Positions 20,820 through 32,414 of a DNA stretch of 64,000 bases are shown here, piece after piece. The notes beneath the pieces were generated by a model. That model ran no database searches. It saw only the letters and a list, made by a program, of their open reading frames with translations, and was not told the DNA's origin. Position numbers and translations under genes: made by a program. The DNA comes from Pisolithus tinctorius (Eukaryota > Basidiomycota > Agaricomycetes > Boletales > Pisolithaceae): assembly GCA_024663395.1 (NCBI GenBank), contig JANFAH010000002.1, positions 2,232,001-2,296,000 of the forward strand, written 5' to 3'. How positions within the stretch are numbered: position 1 is the stretch's first letter; every line of letters starts with the position of its first letter.

Positions 20820-22508
20820 ATGGACCCCCCCCAATGAGCCTGATCCAATAGGCTGTGGGGTGGAATTGGTGGAGCAGGCAAATGAGCAAAAAGCCTCTCC
20901 TGGCTCCACCATTCGTAAGTTCTATTATCCGTCTCTACCCAGCAGCGCACTGATATCCCTAGACACGTTCACGTTTATTGACAATGCATATATCCCTCCA
21001 TGTGAATCGGTGACATCTACACCGGTTGCTAGCCCTGTCAAGAACTCTCCAAAGAAAATCTCTGCTAAGACCCCTACAAAGAAAGTGAAGTGTGGCCACA
21101 AGCAGAAGTGATCCAATTCCCCATCTTCCCCAAAGTCCCCTGCCTCAAGAAAGAAGAAGAAAGTGAAGAAATTGATGTCGAAGACAGCCATATTCAATAT
21201 TAGCAACTCAGAGGATAGCGTTGCTGAACCCCCACCCCAATCTATCACAGCACACCTGCATCTTGAGACGTCTGTCAAGGTCTTGGCCTGCACACGGGGC
21301 AAATTGACATCCTCAACCTCTGTCAAACTTACCCAGTGCAACCCTTTTATATTCACAGTCAAGGATACTTTTGATACCTTCATCAATGCCATTGCTGACA
21401 CTGCTGATACCATGCCATGGCATCTGGTGGCTGAACAGTTGTGCTGGTGATTTGAAACTCCCACTAATCTCCAGCTCAAACTCATCACAAATGAGGGAGG
21501 ATATTGGGTGATGATCAATGCTGTGAAGTCATGCAAGAAGGATCAAGTTATTTTTCTGTATGTGCTGAGGCCCATTCCATGTGAGCTCATAAGCAATCTT
21601 CATTTCTTCTGTGAGCAACAAGTGCTGAACTACGACAGCCAATGATTGAGGAAAAGAAGAGAGGGAGAGGGAAGAGCTCAGGGGTGGCGAGAGAACTTGA
21701 TGATGAACCACTGCCCAACTTGTCTATCAAATTGCAAATCAATTCACTTCATAACTGCTCTGCAAACGAGCTCAAGGAATTACAAGACAAATATCCTGTT
21801 TGGAATCATCCCCACTTTCCAAACAAGCACATATATGCATCAGGGGGACTCTTCTGGGAGCTAACCCCACTTTGCCTTCAAATTTGGGCAAATGCCATCA
21901 CTGCAAAGGTATGTCATAAGTGGAATATTGATTTGAATACATTGCTGACACCCTGATAGCCACCAACTGCAACATGTGATACCCCACCAATGTCCAATCA
22001 CTTTACGAAGGCATCTGCTATTCCTGCTAGCCAAATGCCAGTGGATGTTCCAAATCCGATCCTTGGTGCATGGAATGAAGACCACCATAGTGCACCTGGG
22101 CCTCATGGCCTTTGGCATGCCCCTGGCCCCCACCCCATGTATCCATTCGGCTCTTACTTTCCTCCTCCACTGATTCCCTATGGTTTGTATGGCTACTATA
22201 TGTCAAACATGACATCTCTGCCTGCACCAACCCCACCACTGCCCAGTCAAAGTATGACCATCTTCTCTTCACCCAGTTCCACCATGATGCACAATGTTTT
22301 GCTCTTGGAGTTCTGTACAAAGTATTGGCTGTCAGCACATACTCAAGAGAAGTTGGAGAAACTGGACTACATTCCTGGGAATAAAGTTGTAGAATCACTC
22401 TCAGAGGCAGACTGGAAGGACAGCAGACTCTCTGTTCTCACATCCCACTCATTTTTAGCAGTGCATCGGAAGTTTTGTGAGGCAATCTGTGCAGGCACTT
22501 GGGAATAG
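20820..22508 (+). pseudogene. Cargo gene of the Tc1/mariner element, unknown function
   Basis: Plus-strand coding blocks: a start-like MDP at 20820 that goes out of frame in a run of eight C (one more C would connect it to NEPDPIGCGVELVEQ...), a basic Ser/Pro/Lys stretch, a block with ITAHLHLETSVKVLACT...FIFTVKDTFDTF..., a block with ELKELQDKYPVWNHPHFP... and WELTPLCLQIWANAI, a Pro-rich linker, and a C-terminal block LLEFCTKYWLSAHTQEKLEKL to KFCEAICAGTWE. The layout resembles an expanded, uncharacterised Agaricomycete protein family I recall from genome annotations; the C-terminal block looks like a small helical (SAM-like) domain. TGA codons at 21109, 21448 and 21643 and a TGA-TAG pair at 21954 suggest decay; short introns may explain some frame changes. 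The gene starts 24 bp from the TIR and runs toward the transposase. Confidence 0.55.
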
Positions 22509-22689
22509 GAGTAGTCAGTCGTTCACGCTGTGTAATATTGTGTCTAGTGTGCAAATGTCATGCATGCTCTTTTTTTTTCCTTGGTGCTTCAAAAATTGCA
22601 AGTCAAGTTTCTCAAGCATTTCTCAAACAAAAAGATGACTAGACTCTTCTACAGAACAGACTCAAAAATATTCTGTAAATCTCCAGTGA

Positions 22690-25600
22690 CTACATTGTAA
22701 TATAACCAGCATGGCGTATCCACTCCTGACATTTCCCAGCAGTGATGTAGCTTGTTGCCTCAAGGAGCATATTGATGGGATCTTCCTCCCAGTGTAGATG
22801 ATGAGTGTGGTGATGGAGATGTGCCTTTACTGTGATATGTTGTGAGCAAGTTCAAGAAACAGAAAGAAACAAGACGATGCACAAGTGCTGAATGATTCCT
22901 CGATCAGGTTGAGATCTGGGGAATATGGAGGCAAGAACATGAGAATACAACCTGTGGAGGATAAATGAGCGATGAAATGAAGTGTAGATTGTACTTACCA
23001 GCTTCCTGGACTGCGGCTTCAAGGTCTTCATTGTGATGGATGCAGCAGTTGTCGAGGACAATAACAGACCTTTCAGCAGGGAAGGGATTCATGGCGGGCA
23101 GCTACATTGAAATATCAGCTAGGACGATCAAAGGAACAGGAAAATGACTTACAAGTTGCTGTGTGATGAAGTCACAAAATAGATCATGATCATAAGAACC
23201 CTCCATGACCTCAGCAGCAATATATCCATCGACCATCATTGCTGCAACCAAGGAATACCAGTCACCTCGAATGAAGACATCTGAGAGGGGCGCATGAGCA
23301 CCTGACATTGCACGACCATAGTGACATGCCCATGTATGCTCATCTTTGCTTGTTTCATCCACAAACATGAATTCACGACTATCCCCTTGGAAGTTGGCAA
23401 TAATTTGTTCCTGAAAGTCTCCACAGCGTTCCTCATCCCTCTCTGCAGCTATTTTGTGAAGTATTTTGTGAGTGAGCTCAATTTCAGTGAGATTGCGAGC
23501 AAGCATCAACATGGAGATGATGATGTCATGTTCGAGGGCTAGCCAAGTCTTTACTTCATCAAGAAATAGATCCAGTTCTTGAGAGAATAGGCCCTGGCAG
23601 GCCTGAATGAGGGTGCAGGTAAGGATACGAAGGCCTTGGCCTTTGTTACAATACGTACTCTTTTCCTTTCTTCTCTTTTCTTTCTCATCTTATCTAATCT
23701 TTTCATCTTGTCTTATCTCTTGATCTCGGTCCGGCCTCTGGCCTAGACCTTGCCTCACCTTTGCCATACTTTCTCCTTCTGGTACGTTCCACTCCACTAT
23801 GATATCATCATGACATCACCATGGTGTCACAGACCTCATGTATGCCTCACCGTTACCTCATGTACTGTAGTATAAGTACCGTTGCTCAATCACCCAACTA
23901 GCCCTAAGCTAGTTCATTTGGGTCTTCGAGTCCTAAAGTCCCTGCTTCTAAAGTCGTCTCCTCTTCCTTCTCTCAACTCCTCTCTGTTGGTTCTTGGTGC
24001 GAGCCTACAACAAACCCTGTTGTTTAGGTCTCGTCACACTTGAACTAGCTTCTTATCGTTGTACCCTCGCACCGTTCAGTCACCATTCCTCGCTTCCTCT
24101 GTGAAGGCTCATGGGTGTACTCGCCAAGTCCCCCAGCCTCAGAACCTGATCCTAACCTCTTCGTCCCATACATTCCTGAGCATCGTTCGCTCACTCCGCT
24201 CTTCGATCACAACCTCTACTCCCTCCCTCCACCCCCTTCTTACCCCTTCTCCATCAAATCCATCTTCCCTTGTTCACTCCCTGCTGAACCACAGCAACCC
24301 CATTACAACCTTTGACCCCGTCACACCCTAAGATGTCCAGATCGCTATGGAAGGCATCCAGGACCAGCTTACCGAGCTCCGCGACACTCTCGACACTCTT
24401 CGAGACGAAAATTACAGGTTAAGCAACGAGCTAAGGGACGCTCAAGGAACGATCACAACCATCGAGGGTCAGCGTAATCAGTGGAATGCCCTCCCTGCAG
24501 ATGTGATCCAGAGGAGGATAGAAGTGATGGCCAACCCGGGACAGTACGCCAGTGATCGTGCTAAGTTCTCCGAATGGTGGGTGAAGATGAAGGTATGGGT
24601 TGCGCAGAATAGGACTGCCCTACTGACTGCCCAAGATAAGTGTACTGCGGTATGGTCCCGCATGACAGGTCCTGTAGCTGGAAGGTTCGCTCAGGCCAAG
24701 TTCTCACTTGCCATCGTTACTGGAGTATGGCCTGATATGGCCGAGATGATCAAAGATATCGACAGGTTCTTTGCCCCTCAGACTGACGTAGAGTGGGCCA
24801 AAGCTCAGATGCGCACTATGCACCAAGGGAACTCTTGCTACGAAGAGTTCTATGCAAAGTTCGAGTCCCTAAAGGTTCAGGGACGAGTCACTGACGAAAC
24901 CACTGGCTTCCTTCTGGAAAATGCCGTTCATCCCGCCATCGTAAAGGAGGCCCTAAAGAGGGGATACACCCAGGGCAACTACCTTCAGATGACAGTTGCA
25001 TTCCGGGAGGCTGCCCTTGCTAGGGATCGTTTTAAGCTCCTGTATAATCACTACCCCGATGAACCCGCCCCCCGCTCCTCATATAACTGTCCCTCATACT
25101 TCCCCCACTTCACTCCTACTGGTACTCAACCTGGCCGTGGCGCTCCTATGGAAATCGGCGCTGCTTGCTTCCCTCCTCGCCCTGTTCCTTCCCATATCAA
25201 GTGCTTCGATTGCCAAGGGAATCACTACAAACGTGATTGCCCTCATACCAAAGGAAAGGGTCCCACTAGACCCAACGTACGGGAGGTAACACAAGAAGCA
25301 CAAGAGACCACCCTTCGCCAAATGTCGTTTGAAGAGATGCAAGCCTTCTTCTACGATAAGCAAATCAACGAGATGAAGAGCCAGGGAAAAGAGTTCGGCC
25401 AGTAGAGGATCAGGTCTCCACTGGCTACGTTTATAATAAGTTTTCTGTCTTAGGCATTGACAATCTCTCTACCGAGCAGGATATATTTAACTCGGAGACT
25501 ACTGTACCATCTGAAGAGGCGACCCCAGTGGGCGCGGCCACAGATGTAAAACTACCAGTGCTTAATTCCTCTTGTGATAAAAATAAAAATATGCCTATCC

Positions 25601-28600
25601 AGAGAACAGAGGAAACCCCAAAAATAAGAACAGCAGATCCAAAGGCCAAGTTGGAGTTAGAAGTAGTGTTGGAGGGATGAGAGAAGAAGTGGAGTGTAAA
25701 AGCGTTGGTGGATTCAGGGGCCAATGACACCTTCTTGGACAAAAGGTGGGCCAATGAAAATGATGTCCCTCTGATCAAGCTTGGTCGACCTGTTGCTGTC
25801 CTCAATGTTGATGGAACTCCTAACGTGGCTGGTAACATCACACATGTCGCCTCCCTTGTCATGAACTATCAGGGTCATCGAGAGTCAGTCTGGGCACAGG
25901 TCACCACGCTCGGCACGCACCCCCTCATACTTGGCTACACCTGGTTACAAAAACACAACCCAGAGGTGTGTTGGGAGACCAAACAGGTGAAGTTATCCCA
26001 TTGTCCCCACGAGTGCCACGATCTTGCCCCAAGGACAAGGGCAGAAAGAATAGCCAAGGAGCAAGAGGCACAGGACATGGAGTACCTCTACCCGAAGCTT
26101 CGCTCCACCAGAGTTTGGGTTGGCACTACTGAAGAACTCGTCCCGAAGGAGTATCACCAGTACCTAAAGGTGTTCTCAAAGGAAGAGTCAGAAAGGATGC
26201 CACTTCGTAAACCCTGGGATCATGCCATCGACCTTAAAGAAACCTTCACTCCCAAACGCAGTCGCCTCATCCCGCTCTCTGTAGAGGAACAAAAGGAGGT
26301 GTCAGACTTCCTTGAGGACCAACTATGTAAAGGCTACATCCATCCCTCGAAGTCACCACAAACCTCACTGGTATTCTTTGTGCCAAAGAAAGATGGGAAG
26401 AAATGTATGGTTCAGGACTACCGCTATCTCAACAAACATACAGTCAAGAATGCGTACCCTCTCCCTCTTATCTCCCAGCTCGTGGACAAACTCAAGGGTT
26501 GTAAACTCTTCACCAAGATGGACCTCCAATGTGGGTACAACAACGTCTGTGTCAAGGAAGGAGATGAATGGAAAGCCACCTTTGTTACTCATAAGGGCAC
26601 TTATGAACCACTGGTCATGTACTTTGGCCTCTGCAACTCGCCATCTACCTTCCAAAACATGATGAACGACATCTTTGGTGACATGGAGGACGTCCTCATG
26701 GTCTATATCGACGACCTGATGGTCTTCACGAAGATGGATGATGAAAAGGAGCACGACAGGATAGTCCTAGAGGTACTAAGAAGGTTGGAGGAGAATGACC
26801 TCTTCGTCAAACCAGAAAAGTGCTTCTTCAAACACAAACAGGTGGAGTTCCTAGGCATGGTGGTTGGAACTGAAGGGGTCAGCATGGATGAGAATAAGGT
26901 GAAAGCCATTACAGAGTGGCCGGTTCCTATGAAGGTCCGCTCAGTGCAAGCCTTCTTAGGGCTAGTGAACTTCTATCGCCGTTTCATCAGGGACTTTGCA
27001 CAGATCGCTCGTCCCTTCAACAACCTTACAAGGAAGGATCAACTTTGGATCTGGGGCCCTCGAGAACAGCAGGCCTTCGATGCCTTGAAACTCGCCTTCA
27101 CCACTGCCCCTGTCCTTGCATTCCCAGATCAGGACAGGGAGTTCCATCTAGAAACCGACGCCTCAGACTTCGCCACCGGTGCTGTCTTGTCTGTAAAATG
27201 TGAAGATGACCTCTGGCAGCCTGTTGCCTTTTACTCTCACTCCATGTCTCCCCCAGAACGAAACTACCAGGTCTTTGATAAAGAGATGCTGGCCATAATT
27301 TGCACTCTGGAAACATGGAGACACTATCTGGAGGCCACTCCTTATCAGTTTGAAATCTGGACTGACCATGCAAATCTCCAGTATTTCATGAAGGCGCAAA
27401 ATCTGGATCGTCGCCAGGCACGCTGGGCCCAGTATCTCTCTAGGTTCAACTACAAGCTGGTGTACAAACCCAGCTCTTCAATGGCTAAGGCTGATGCCCT
27501 TTCTAGAAGAGAGGATCACGAACCAAGAGAGTTGGACAACCAGGGGGTTACATTACTCGATCCCTCTAGAGTGGCAGCTACCTTGGTGGTAGGGGAGGAT
27601 GCTGATCTCGTTCTTGCTCTGAAGTCTGCCTCCTCAGCAACACCGCAACCAGAGGATTCTGTCCTTAAGGAAGGGCTGTATGTCTGTCAGGGAAAGGTTT
27701 ATGTCCCACCCGCTGTCAGGGTTCATTGTCTTGAGAAGCATCATGACATCCCACTTGCGGGACATCCTGGATGGAAGAAGACTCTGGAGCTCGTCTCCTG
27801 CCACTATATTTGGCCTGGAATGACCGCCACTGTTAGAGACTATGTTTTGGCGTGTCACCGCTGCCAAATGGCTAAAAGTTCTAGAACTCCTCCCGCAGGA
27901 AAGCTCCTCCCAAATCCTGTCCCAGAACGTCCCTGGACTGACATCTCGGTTGACTTCATGGAGTTACCAGAAGCACAAGGCTTCGATAACGTCATGGTGG
28001 TGGTAGACAGGTTTTCGAAGGAGGTGGTCTTTGCCCCCACTACCAAGGAGGTTTCCTCACTCCAAACTGTGGAGCTCTTCCATGATCATGTGTGGACCCA
28101 GCATGGGTTACCTTCCTCAGTCATTTCCGACCATGGACCCCAGTTCGCTGGCACCTTCACTGCCAAGCTTTGCAAAATGCTTGGGGTCAAACCCAAGCTC
28201 TCCACTGCCTTCCATCCTCAGACAGACAGCCAGACAGAACGTCTTAACCAGGATCTGCAGCAGTATCTCCACCTCTTTGTCAACAACCAACAGGATTCTT
28301 GGCCTTCTTGGCTCAAGGTCGCCCAGTTCTCCTATAATAACAAATGGCAGGAGTCCACTGGTAGGAGTCCCTTCTCGATCACTCGTTCCTACACCCCCCA
28401 GATGGGTGTGGAACCCTTTCTCTCCAAGGCAGAGGCAGCCACAGATCACGCTGTCGACCTTGCTAAGGTCTTGGAAGACACAAAGAAGGCTTTGGATAAG
28501 GCTGCGGAATGGATGAAGCTGTCTGCAGACACGTCTCGCTCTGACACTCCCTCCTACTCAGTTGGCAACATGGTTTGGCTGGAGACCTCCCGCATCTCTC

Positions 28601-29677
28601 TCTCTGGCTGCCCTTCCAGGAAACTCACAGAATGATGGATAGGCCCTTACAAGGTTGTTTCACTCAAACCCAATGCGGTAGAGTTAAAACTTCCCAAGAC
28701 CCTCAAAATCCATCCGGTTGTTAACATTTCTTGGGTCAAGCCGTACAAGGGCCCTTTGGAAGGACAGACTGTCACTTGCCCTGGACTGGTGGTGGGACAC
28801 GAAGGTGACAAAGAGTTCGAGGTGGACTATGTTGCTGATTCTTGCCTGAAAAGGAACAGGCTTGAATACCTTGTCCATTGGAGGGGGTACCATGACGAGG
28901 ATCGCACCTGGGAACCTGAATCTGCCTTAAAATCTGCCCCTGGTGCTGTCAAGGACTTCCACTGTCATAATCCTTCTGCTCCCCAAAAACTCCATGGCAT
29001 GAACTCTTCCCTCTTTTCCTCCCTCTTTAAACCCCTAGAAAACTTTACTGACACCATCCCTACCTTCAATTGCCTGGAAGTCGATTTCTAAGGAGGGGAT
29101 AGTGTTACGATACGTACTCTTTTCCTTTCTTCTCTTTTCTTTCTCATCTTATCTAATCTTTTCATCTTGTCTTATCTCTTGATCTCGGTCTGGCCTCCAG
29201 CCTAGACCTCGCCTCACCTTTGCCGTACTTTCTCCTTCTGGTACATTCCGCTCCACTATGATATCATCATGACATCACCATGGTGTCACAGACCTCATGT
29301 ACGCCTCACTGTTACCTCATGTACTGTAGTATAAGTACCATTGCTCAATCACCCAACTAGCCCTAAGCTAGTTCATTTGGGTCTTCGAGTCCTAAAGTCC
29401 CTGCTTCTAAAGTCGTCTCCTCTTCCTTCTCTCAACTCCTCTCTGTTGGTTCTTGGTGCGAGCCTACAACAAACCCTGTTGTTTAGGTCTCATCACAGCC
29501 TTTCAGTGGTGACAGGGGACAGTTGACACTGCCATGCTCTGCAAAAATCACTTGCCATCGATAGAGGCTTGCATGAGATATTCCTAAGGTATCACATATA
29601 TCCTCTGCCTCCCAGCCTTGATCCCAAAGCTTGAGGGCGATTTCCTTGATGTCTTTGCTGATACAGTGGTTTCCCAT
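22690..29677 (-). CDS. Tc1/mariner DD34E transposase, interrupted by element C
   Basis: Minus-strand gene starting MGNHCISKDIKEIALKLWDQ at ATG 29677. A helix-turn-helix follows (ICDTLGISHASLYRWQ). Removal of element C plus one GCCTT joins SPLKG to QGLRILT in frame. The catalytic core has DETSKDE, VIVLDNCCIHHNE and YSPDLNLIEESFS, with 34 residues between the second Asp and the Glu. Introns 23102-23152, 22952-22998 and 22830-22882 have GT-AG ends and keep the frame; the last joins EESFST to LKAHLHHHT. The C-terminus is ITAGKCQEWIRHAGYITM, with stop TAG at 22690. No nonsense codon was found outside the nested retrotransposon, so the transposase itself looks preserved. Confidence 0.85.
23644..24038 (+). 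repeat. Element C 5' LTR
   Basis: 395 bp from TGTTACAATACG to CTCGTCACA. The predicted self-primer AAGCTAGTTCA is at 23906-23916, and the matching primer-binding site TGAACTAGCTT is at 24041-24051, again 2 nt after the LTR. Confidence 0.95.
24041..24051 (+). other. Element C primer-binding site
   Basis: TGAACTAGCTT, complementary over 11 nt to 23906-23916 in the LTR and identical to element B. Confidence 0.75.
24347..25405 (+). CDS. Element C Gag
   Basis: 352 residues, full length, colinear with element B Gag and without internal stops. Coiled coil, Gag core and the short-spaced zinc knuckle (CFDCQGNHYKRDC) are kept. Several Arg codons have become Cys, His or Gln, the changes expected from CpG decay. 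It ends at TAG 25403-25405 after the GGGAAAA heptamer at 25384-25390. Confidence 0.88.
   Translation: MEGIQDQLTELRDTLDTLRDENYRLSNELRDAQGTITTIEGQRNQWNALPADVIQRRIEVMANPGQYASDRAKFSEWWVKMKVWVAQNRTALLTAQDKCTAVWSRMTGPVAGRFAQAKFSLAIVTGVWPDMAEMIKDIDRFFAPQTDVEWAKAQMRTMHQGNSCYEEFYAKFESLKVQGRVTDETTGFLLENAVHPAIVKEALKRGYTQGNYLQMTVAFREAALARDRFKLLYNHYPDEPAPRSSYNCPSYFPHFTPTGTQPGRGAPMEIGAACFPPRPVPSHIKCFDCQGNHYKRDCPHTKGKGPTRPNVREVTQEAQETTLRQMSFEEMQAFFYDKQINEMKSQGKEFGQ
25390..29091 (+). pseudogene. Element C Pol
   Basis: Same domain order as element B. The protease motif VDSGAND, RT YIDD (near 26708), RNase H ETDASD (the catalytic Asp is kept here), and integrase core are present. In-frame stops are TGA 25678-25680 (shared with element B) and TGA 28633-28635, where element B has CGC-Trp, cutting off the chromodomain. 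The chromodomain frame resumes at 28636 (YLVHWRGYHDEDRTWE) and ends at 29091, just before the polypurine tract. Many Arg-to-Cys/His/Gln/Trp changes are seen. Confidence 0.85.
29103..29497 (+). repeat. Element C 3' LTR
   Basis: 395 bp, 12 transitions from the 5' LTR by hand alignment, all at CpG-derived sites. Target duplicate GCCTT follows. Confidence 0.95.
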
Positions 29678-29697
29678 CGTTGTGGTGGGATGCCAAT

Positions 29698-29808
29698 GGT
29701 GTAGGGAATGTTCACGACATGACTTATTATGACTCGTTCCCAATTTGGAATGACTCAACGCGCAACTCAAAAAAATTCACACAGTCTCATTACACTTGGG
29801 AACTGCTG
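29698..29808 (-). repeat. Right terminal inverted repeat
   Basis: Inverse match of 20686-20796 (104 of 111 identical), followed by TA at 29809-29810. It lies just upstream of the transposase start and so probably contains its promoter. Confidence 0.92.
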
Positions 29809-29810
29809 TA

Positions 29811-31386
29811 ATGCATGACGAACTTCTGCATTCATGCAGTGTCTGGTGTCCTCCTTCCGTTTTAAGTACTGCCATCCGAAATTCTTGATGCACTTCGGCA
29901 TTCCGCCGAGGGCACTTGCCCGTTCGGGAGCGCGACTGTCCGGCTTTCCATAATATTGCTTGTTCTTCCCGTCCTACTGTTCTAAGCACCAAAGCCCAAA
30001 TCAACATACTCCATCTCCCTGCCATGTAACACCGCAAATGATGCCTCACGTCACGGCTCGCATCTCGAGCATTGGGGTCGATTACCAGTCGACGACGATG
30101 ATAGCTGGGAAAGGAAATTATCTATGAGACAACACGCCTCTTCAACTCCTACTAAGAAATTGGCAGCGATGTTCAGTCATTCCCCGAGTACTAATTCTAG
30201 GAAGAGATCGTCCAAGAATTTTCATGCTCGTGAACACTAGTACGTATGCTCCCCAGTCGCTGAGATGTACTTGTTGGACAACAATAGGAATATAATTCAT
30301 AATTCACTTCCCCTGCATTCAAGGTGCGTGTGGTACGATTTTGCGGTGGTCGTAGAAGCCTCTTCGAGTGGGACAAATGCGACTTCATGCGCGGTAGATC
30401 TGAGTGCAACCTGGGAGACAGGGCGCCATCCTATTCATTTCATACGTGACATGAGGCAGTTGTGAACGGCAACTGACGTCATATCAGCAGCTATGACCAT
30501 GTTCTTGCCCTTCATTAAAGAAAGGTATCGGTTGTTCCGCAGATGTGAATTTCGCCAACAAGGGTCCCCACCAGCGACGAAGTTAGCGAGTGACCAAGAT
30601 TAGCTATGGGTTGGCATAGGCAATACCCTGGAGGCTCACCAACAAGACCAATTTCCGGAGGGGGTTTCCCGCACGAACTGCAGCCTCGCATCGCGGGATC
30701 GGGTGAACATACAGTATCACGGGGTATCGCCATTGTGTTAGTCACAAAGGGGGACTGACTAAGAAGCTTAATCACCTTGTTTACAAGGTCACTGCACCCC
30801 GAAAATTGAGACGCTTTTTTCGACATGTGGATGTCGAAAAAAGTGTCTCAATTTTCGGGAGCATCAGACATACGGGAACGTGTATGGGCAGGGTCTAAGG
30901 GGAGGCAAGGCCCACGCTTTTCGTACGCCGCAGCCTCGTGCCTTCTCTCACCCATAAACGTCCACCAACTGTTGGTCTACTGGTGAGCACCTCCCCAGTT
31001 CTTCAAGTTGTGCGGCTCACTTAAGCAGCAAAGCCCAATTTCCTCTCGCCTTTCCAACCAACTCGTGCATTTCGCATCTATTGGTGAGTTCCTATCAGAC
31101 CATCGTTGTATTGTGCATTGAACCACGTGTAACCTTATCTATAGTTTGAGCTTCGTACAGACACCCAAGTTACCTGCTCGAGACTCCGTGTCATTACTGT
31201 GGGTTCTTTTGCACTGCTTGGTTAGCCTCGCTGATTTGAGCAACGTTCAGCTGACACTCAATATTGCTCACCGGGTTTCTTTCCCGTTTCCCTTACTGTC
31301 CCTGTCTTGTTGCAAGTGATCACCGAACCTAGCGCGAAAGCAGAACCATTTCCGTGGTGTATATCATCCCGGTGTAACGACATTCA
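29811..31386. other. No recognised gene
   Basis: Apart from the repeat unit at 29813 and a long hairpin at 30799-30858, nothing coding is convincing. The last few hundred bases should hold the promoter of the TPR-HET gene. Confidence 0.5.
30799..30858. repeat. 28-bp-stem hairpin
   Basis: Two 28-nt arms (CCGAAAATTGAGACGCTTTT... and its inverse) are separated by GTGG, with one mismatch. It could be a remnant of a foldback element or a structured RNA. Confidence 0.75.
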
Positions 31387-31617
31387 ATGGCTTCAACAGA
31401 CGACGTTTCCCGCGAACGAGAAAACTTGGAATGTTGTCCTCCAGGGGAAGATGGCCGGTATGATGCCCTCTTCGACCTGGCACGGGCCCTCTTCGAGAGA
31501 TACGAAAAAGAGTGTGAAATCGATGACCTGAACGAGGCAATCGATTTGCTCCGTGCTGCTTTGGAACTCCGACCAGTCGAAAATGAGACGGGCGATCGTT
31601 TCAAGTCACTCTTCAAC

Positions 31618-31654
31618 CCCAGTCAAAACTGGACAGGACGTAGGGGGACGTACG
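31618..31654 (+). repeat. Left TIR of the 7.5-kb transposon
   Basis: 37 bp matched to the inverse of 39075-39111 with mismatches at positions 24, 28 and 36. Confidence 0.88.
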
Positions 31655-32094
31655 AGGACGAGAGCTGACGACGTTGCTTAATAGGGAAAAAAGTCGGATG
31701 TGGTCAGATGTCGCCCTGTGCCATCCCATTTCCTGCATGACGGGGCAGACCCACAGAGGACGACCACGGCTTTTCTTCCTTTCAATCAGATCTTGTCATA
31801 TTTCAGTAGATACTGTGTATATAGCATAGGTTATGACAACAGCGGCCCAGCTCTGACCAGATCTGACTTCGTATGCGTTGATCCGATCTTGTCATTTGTA
31901 GTCACTTCACAACATATTGCATTCTGACCCCACAGGATCTCGTCGTACCATACAGGATCTGTACTGTACACACCCTAATCAGGTACTATACGACCAGATA
32001 CAGCGCCTTGCGGGCAGGCAGCAGGTGGGACCAGCAGGTATAATACAGCAGCCGGCCATCCCAAGCGAGAGAACGAGAACGCGAGTATAAATGT

Positions 32095-32352
32095 GCGAGA
32101 ACGATCGAACGCGAGAGAATGTGAATTATTGAATGCAGTGGAGGGGAACGAGCAACGCAAGTACAATTCTGGCAGAGAATTGATTGAGTGCGACCACGAC
32201 AAAACAAATGAAACTACAAACGAGCGAGAATGATCGAACGTGAGAGAATGTGAATTGTTGAATGCAGTGGAGGGGAACGAGCAGTGCGAGTACAATTCTG
32301 GCAGAGAATTGGTTGAGTGCGGCCACGACAAAACAGATGAAAGTACAAACGA
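32095..32352. repeat. Two-copy 129-bp tandem repeat
   Basis: GCGAGAACGATCGAACG and its relative start at 32095 and 32224; both units contain GAATGCAGTGGAGGGGAACG. A direct repeat of GGCCGGCCATCC...AGCGAGAGAACGAG flanks the pair near 32048 and 32373. Confidence 0.8.
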
Positions 32353-32414
32353 GTGAGAGTGATGTCTAGTGGCCGGCCATCCAAAGCGAGAGAACGAGAG
32401 CGGGAGAACGACGC

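Larger units (their letters stand above)
23644..29497 (+). mobile_element. Element C: second copy of the element B Gypsy family
   Basis: 5854-bp element with 395-bp LTRs, flanked by GCCTT (23639-23643 and 29498-29502), inserted in the transposase exon. The LTRs differ at 12 positions, so it is older than element B. It has the same gene order, gag-pol frame relation, primer-binding site and polypurine tract as element B. Confidence 0.95.
20684..29810. mobile_element. Two-gene Tc1/mariner-type DNA transposon
   Basis: Inverted 111-bp ends (20686-20796 and 29698-29808) are flanked on both sides by TA (20684-20685, 29809-29810), the hallmark target of Tc1/mariner elements. Without element C the transposon is about 3.26 kb. 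It holds two convergent genes: a plus-strand gene of unknown function starting just inside the left TIR, and a minus-strand transposase starting 21 bp inside the right TIR. The TIRs are far longer than the typical 20-60 bp of Tc1 elements. Confidence 0.85.

Noticed and set aside
29777..30049. Minus-strand frame with REEQAILWKAGQSRSR
   Set aside because: No family recognised, and it starts in the 62-bp repeat/TIR flank; probably chance.
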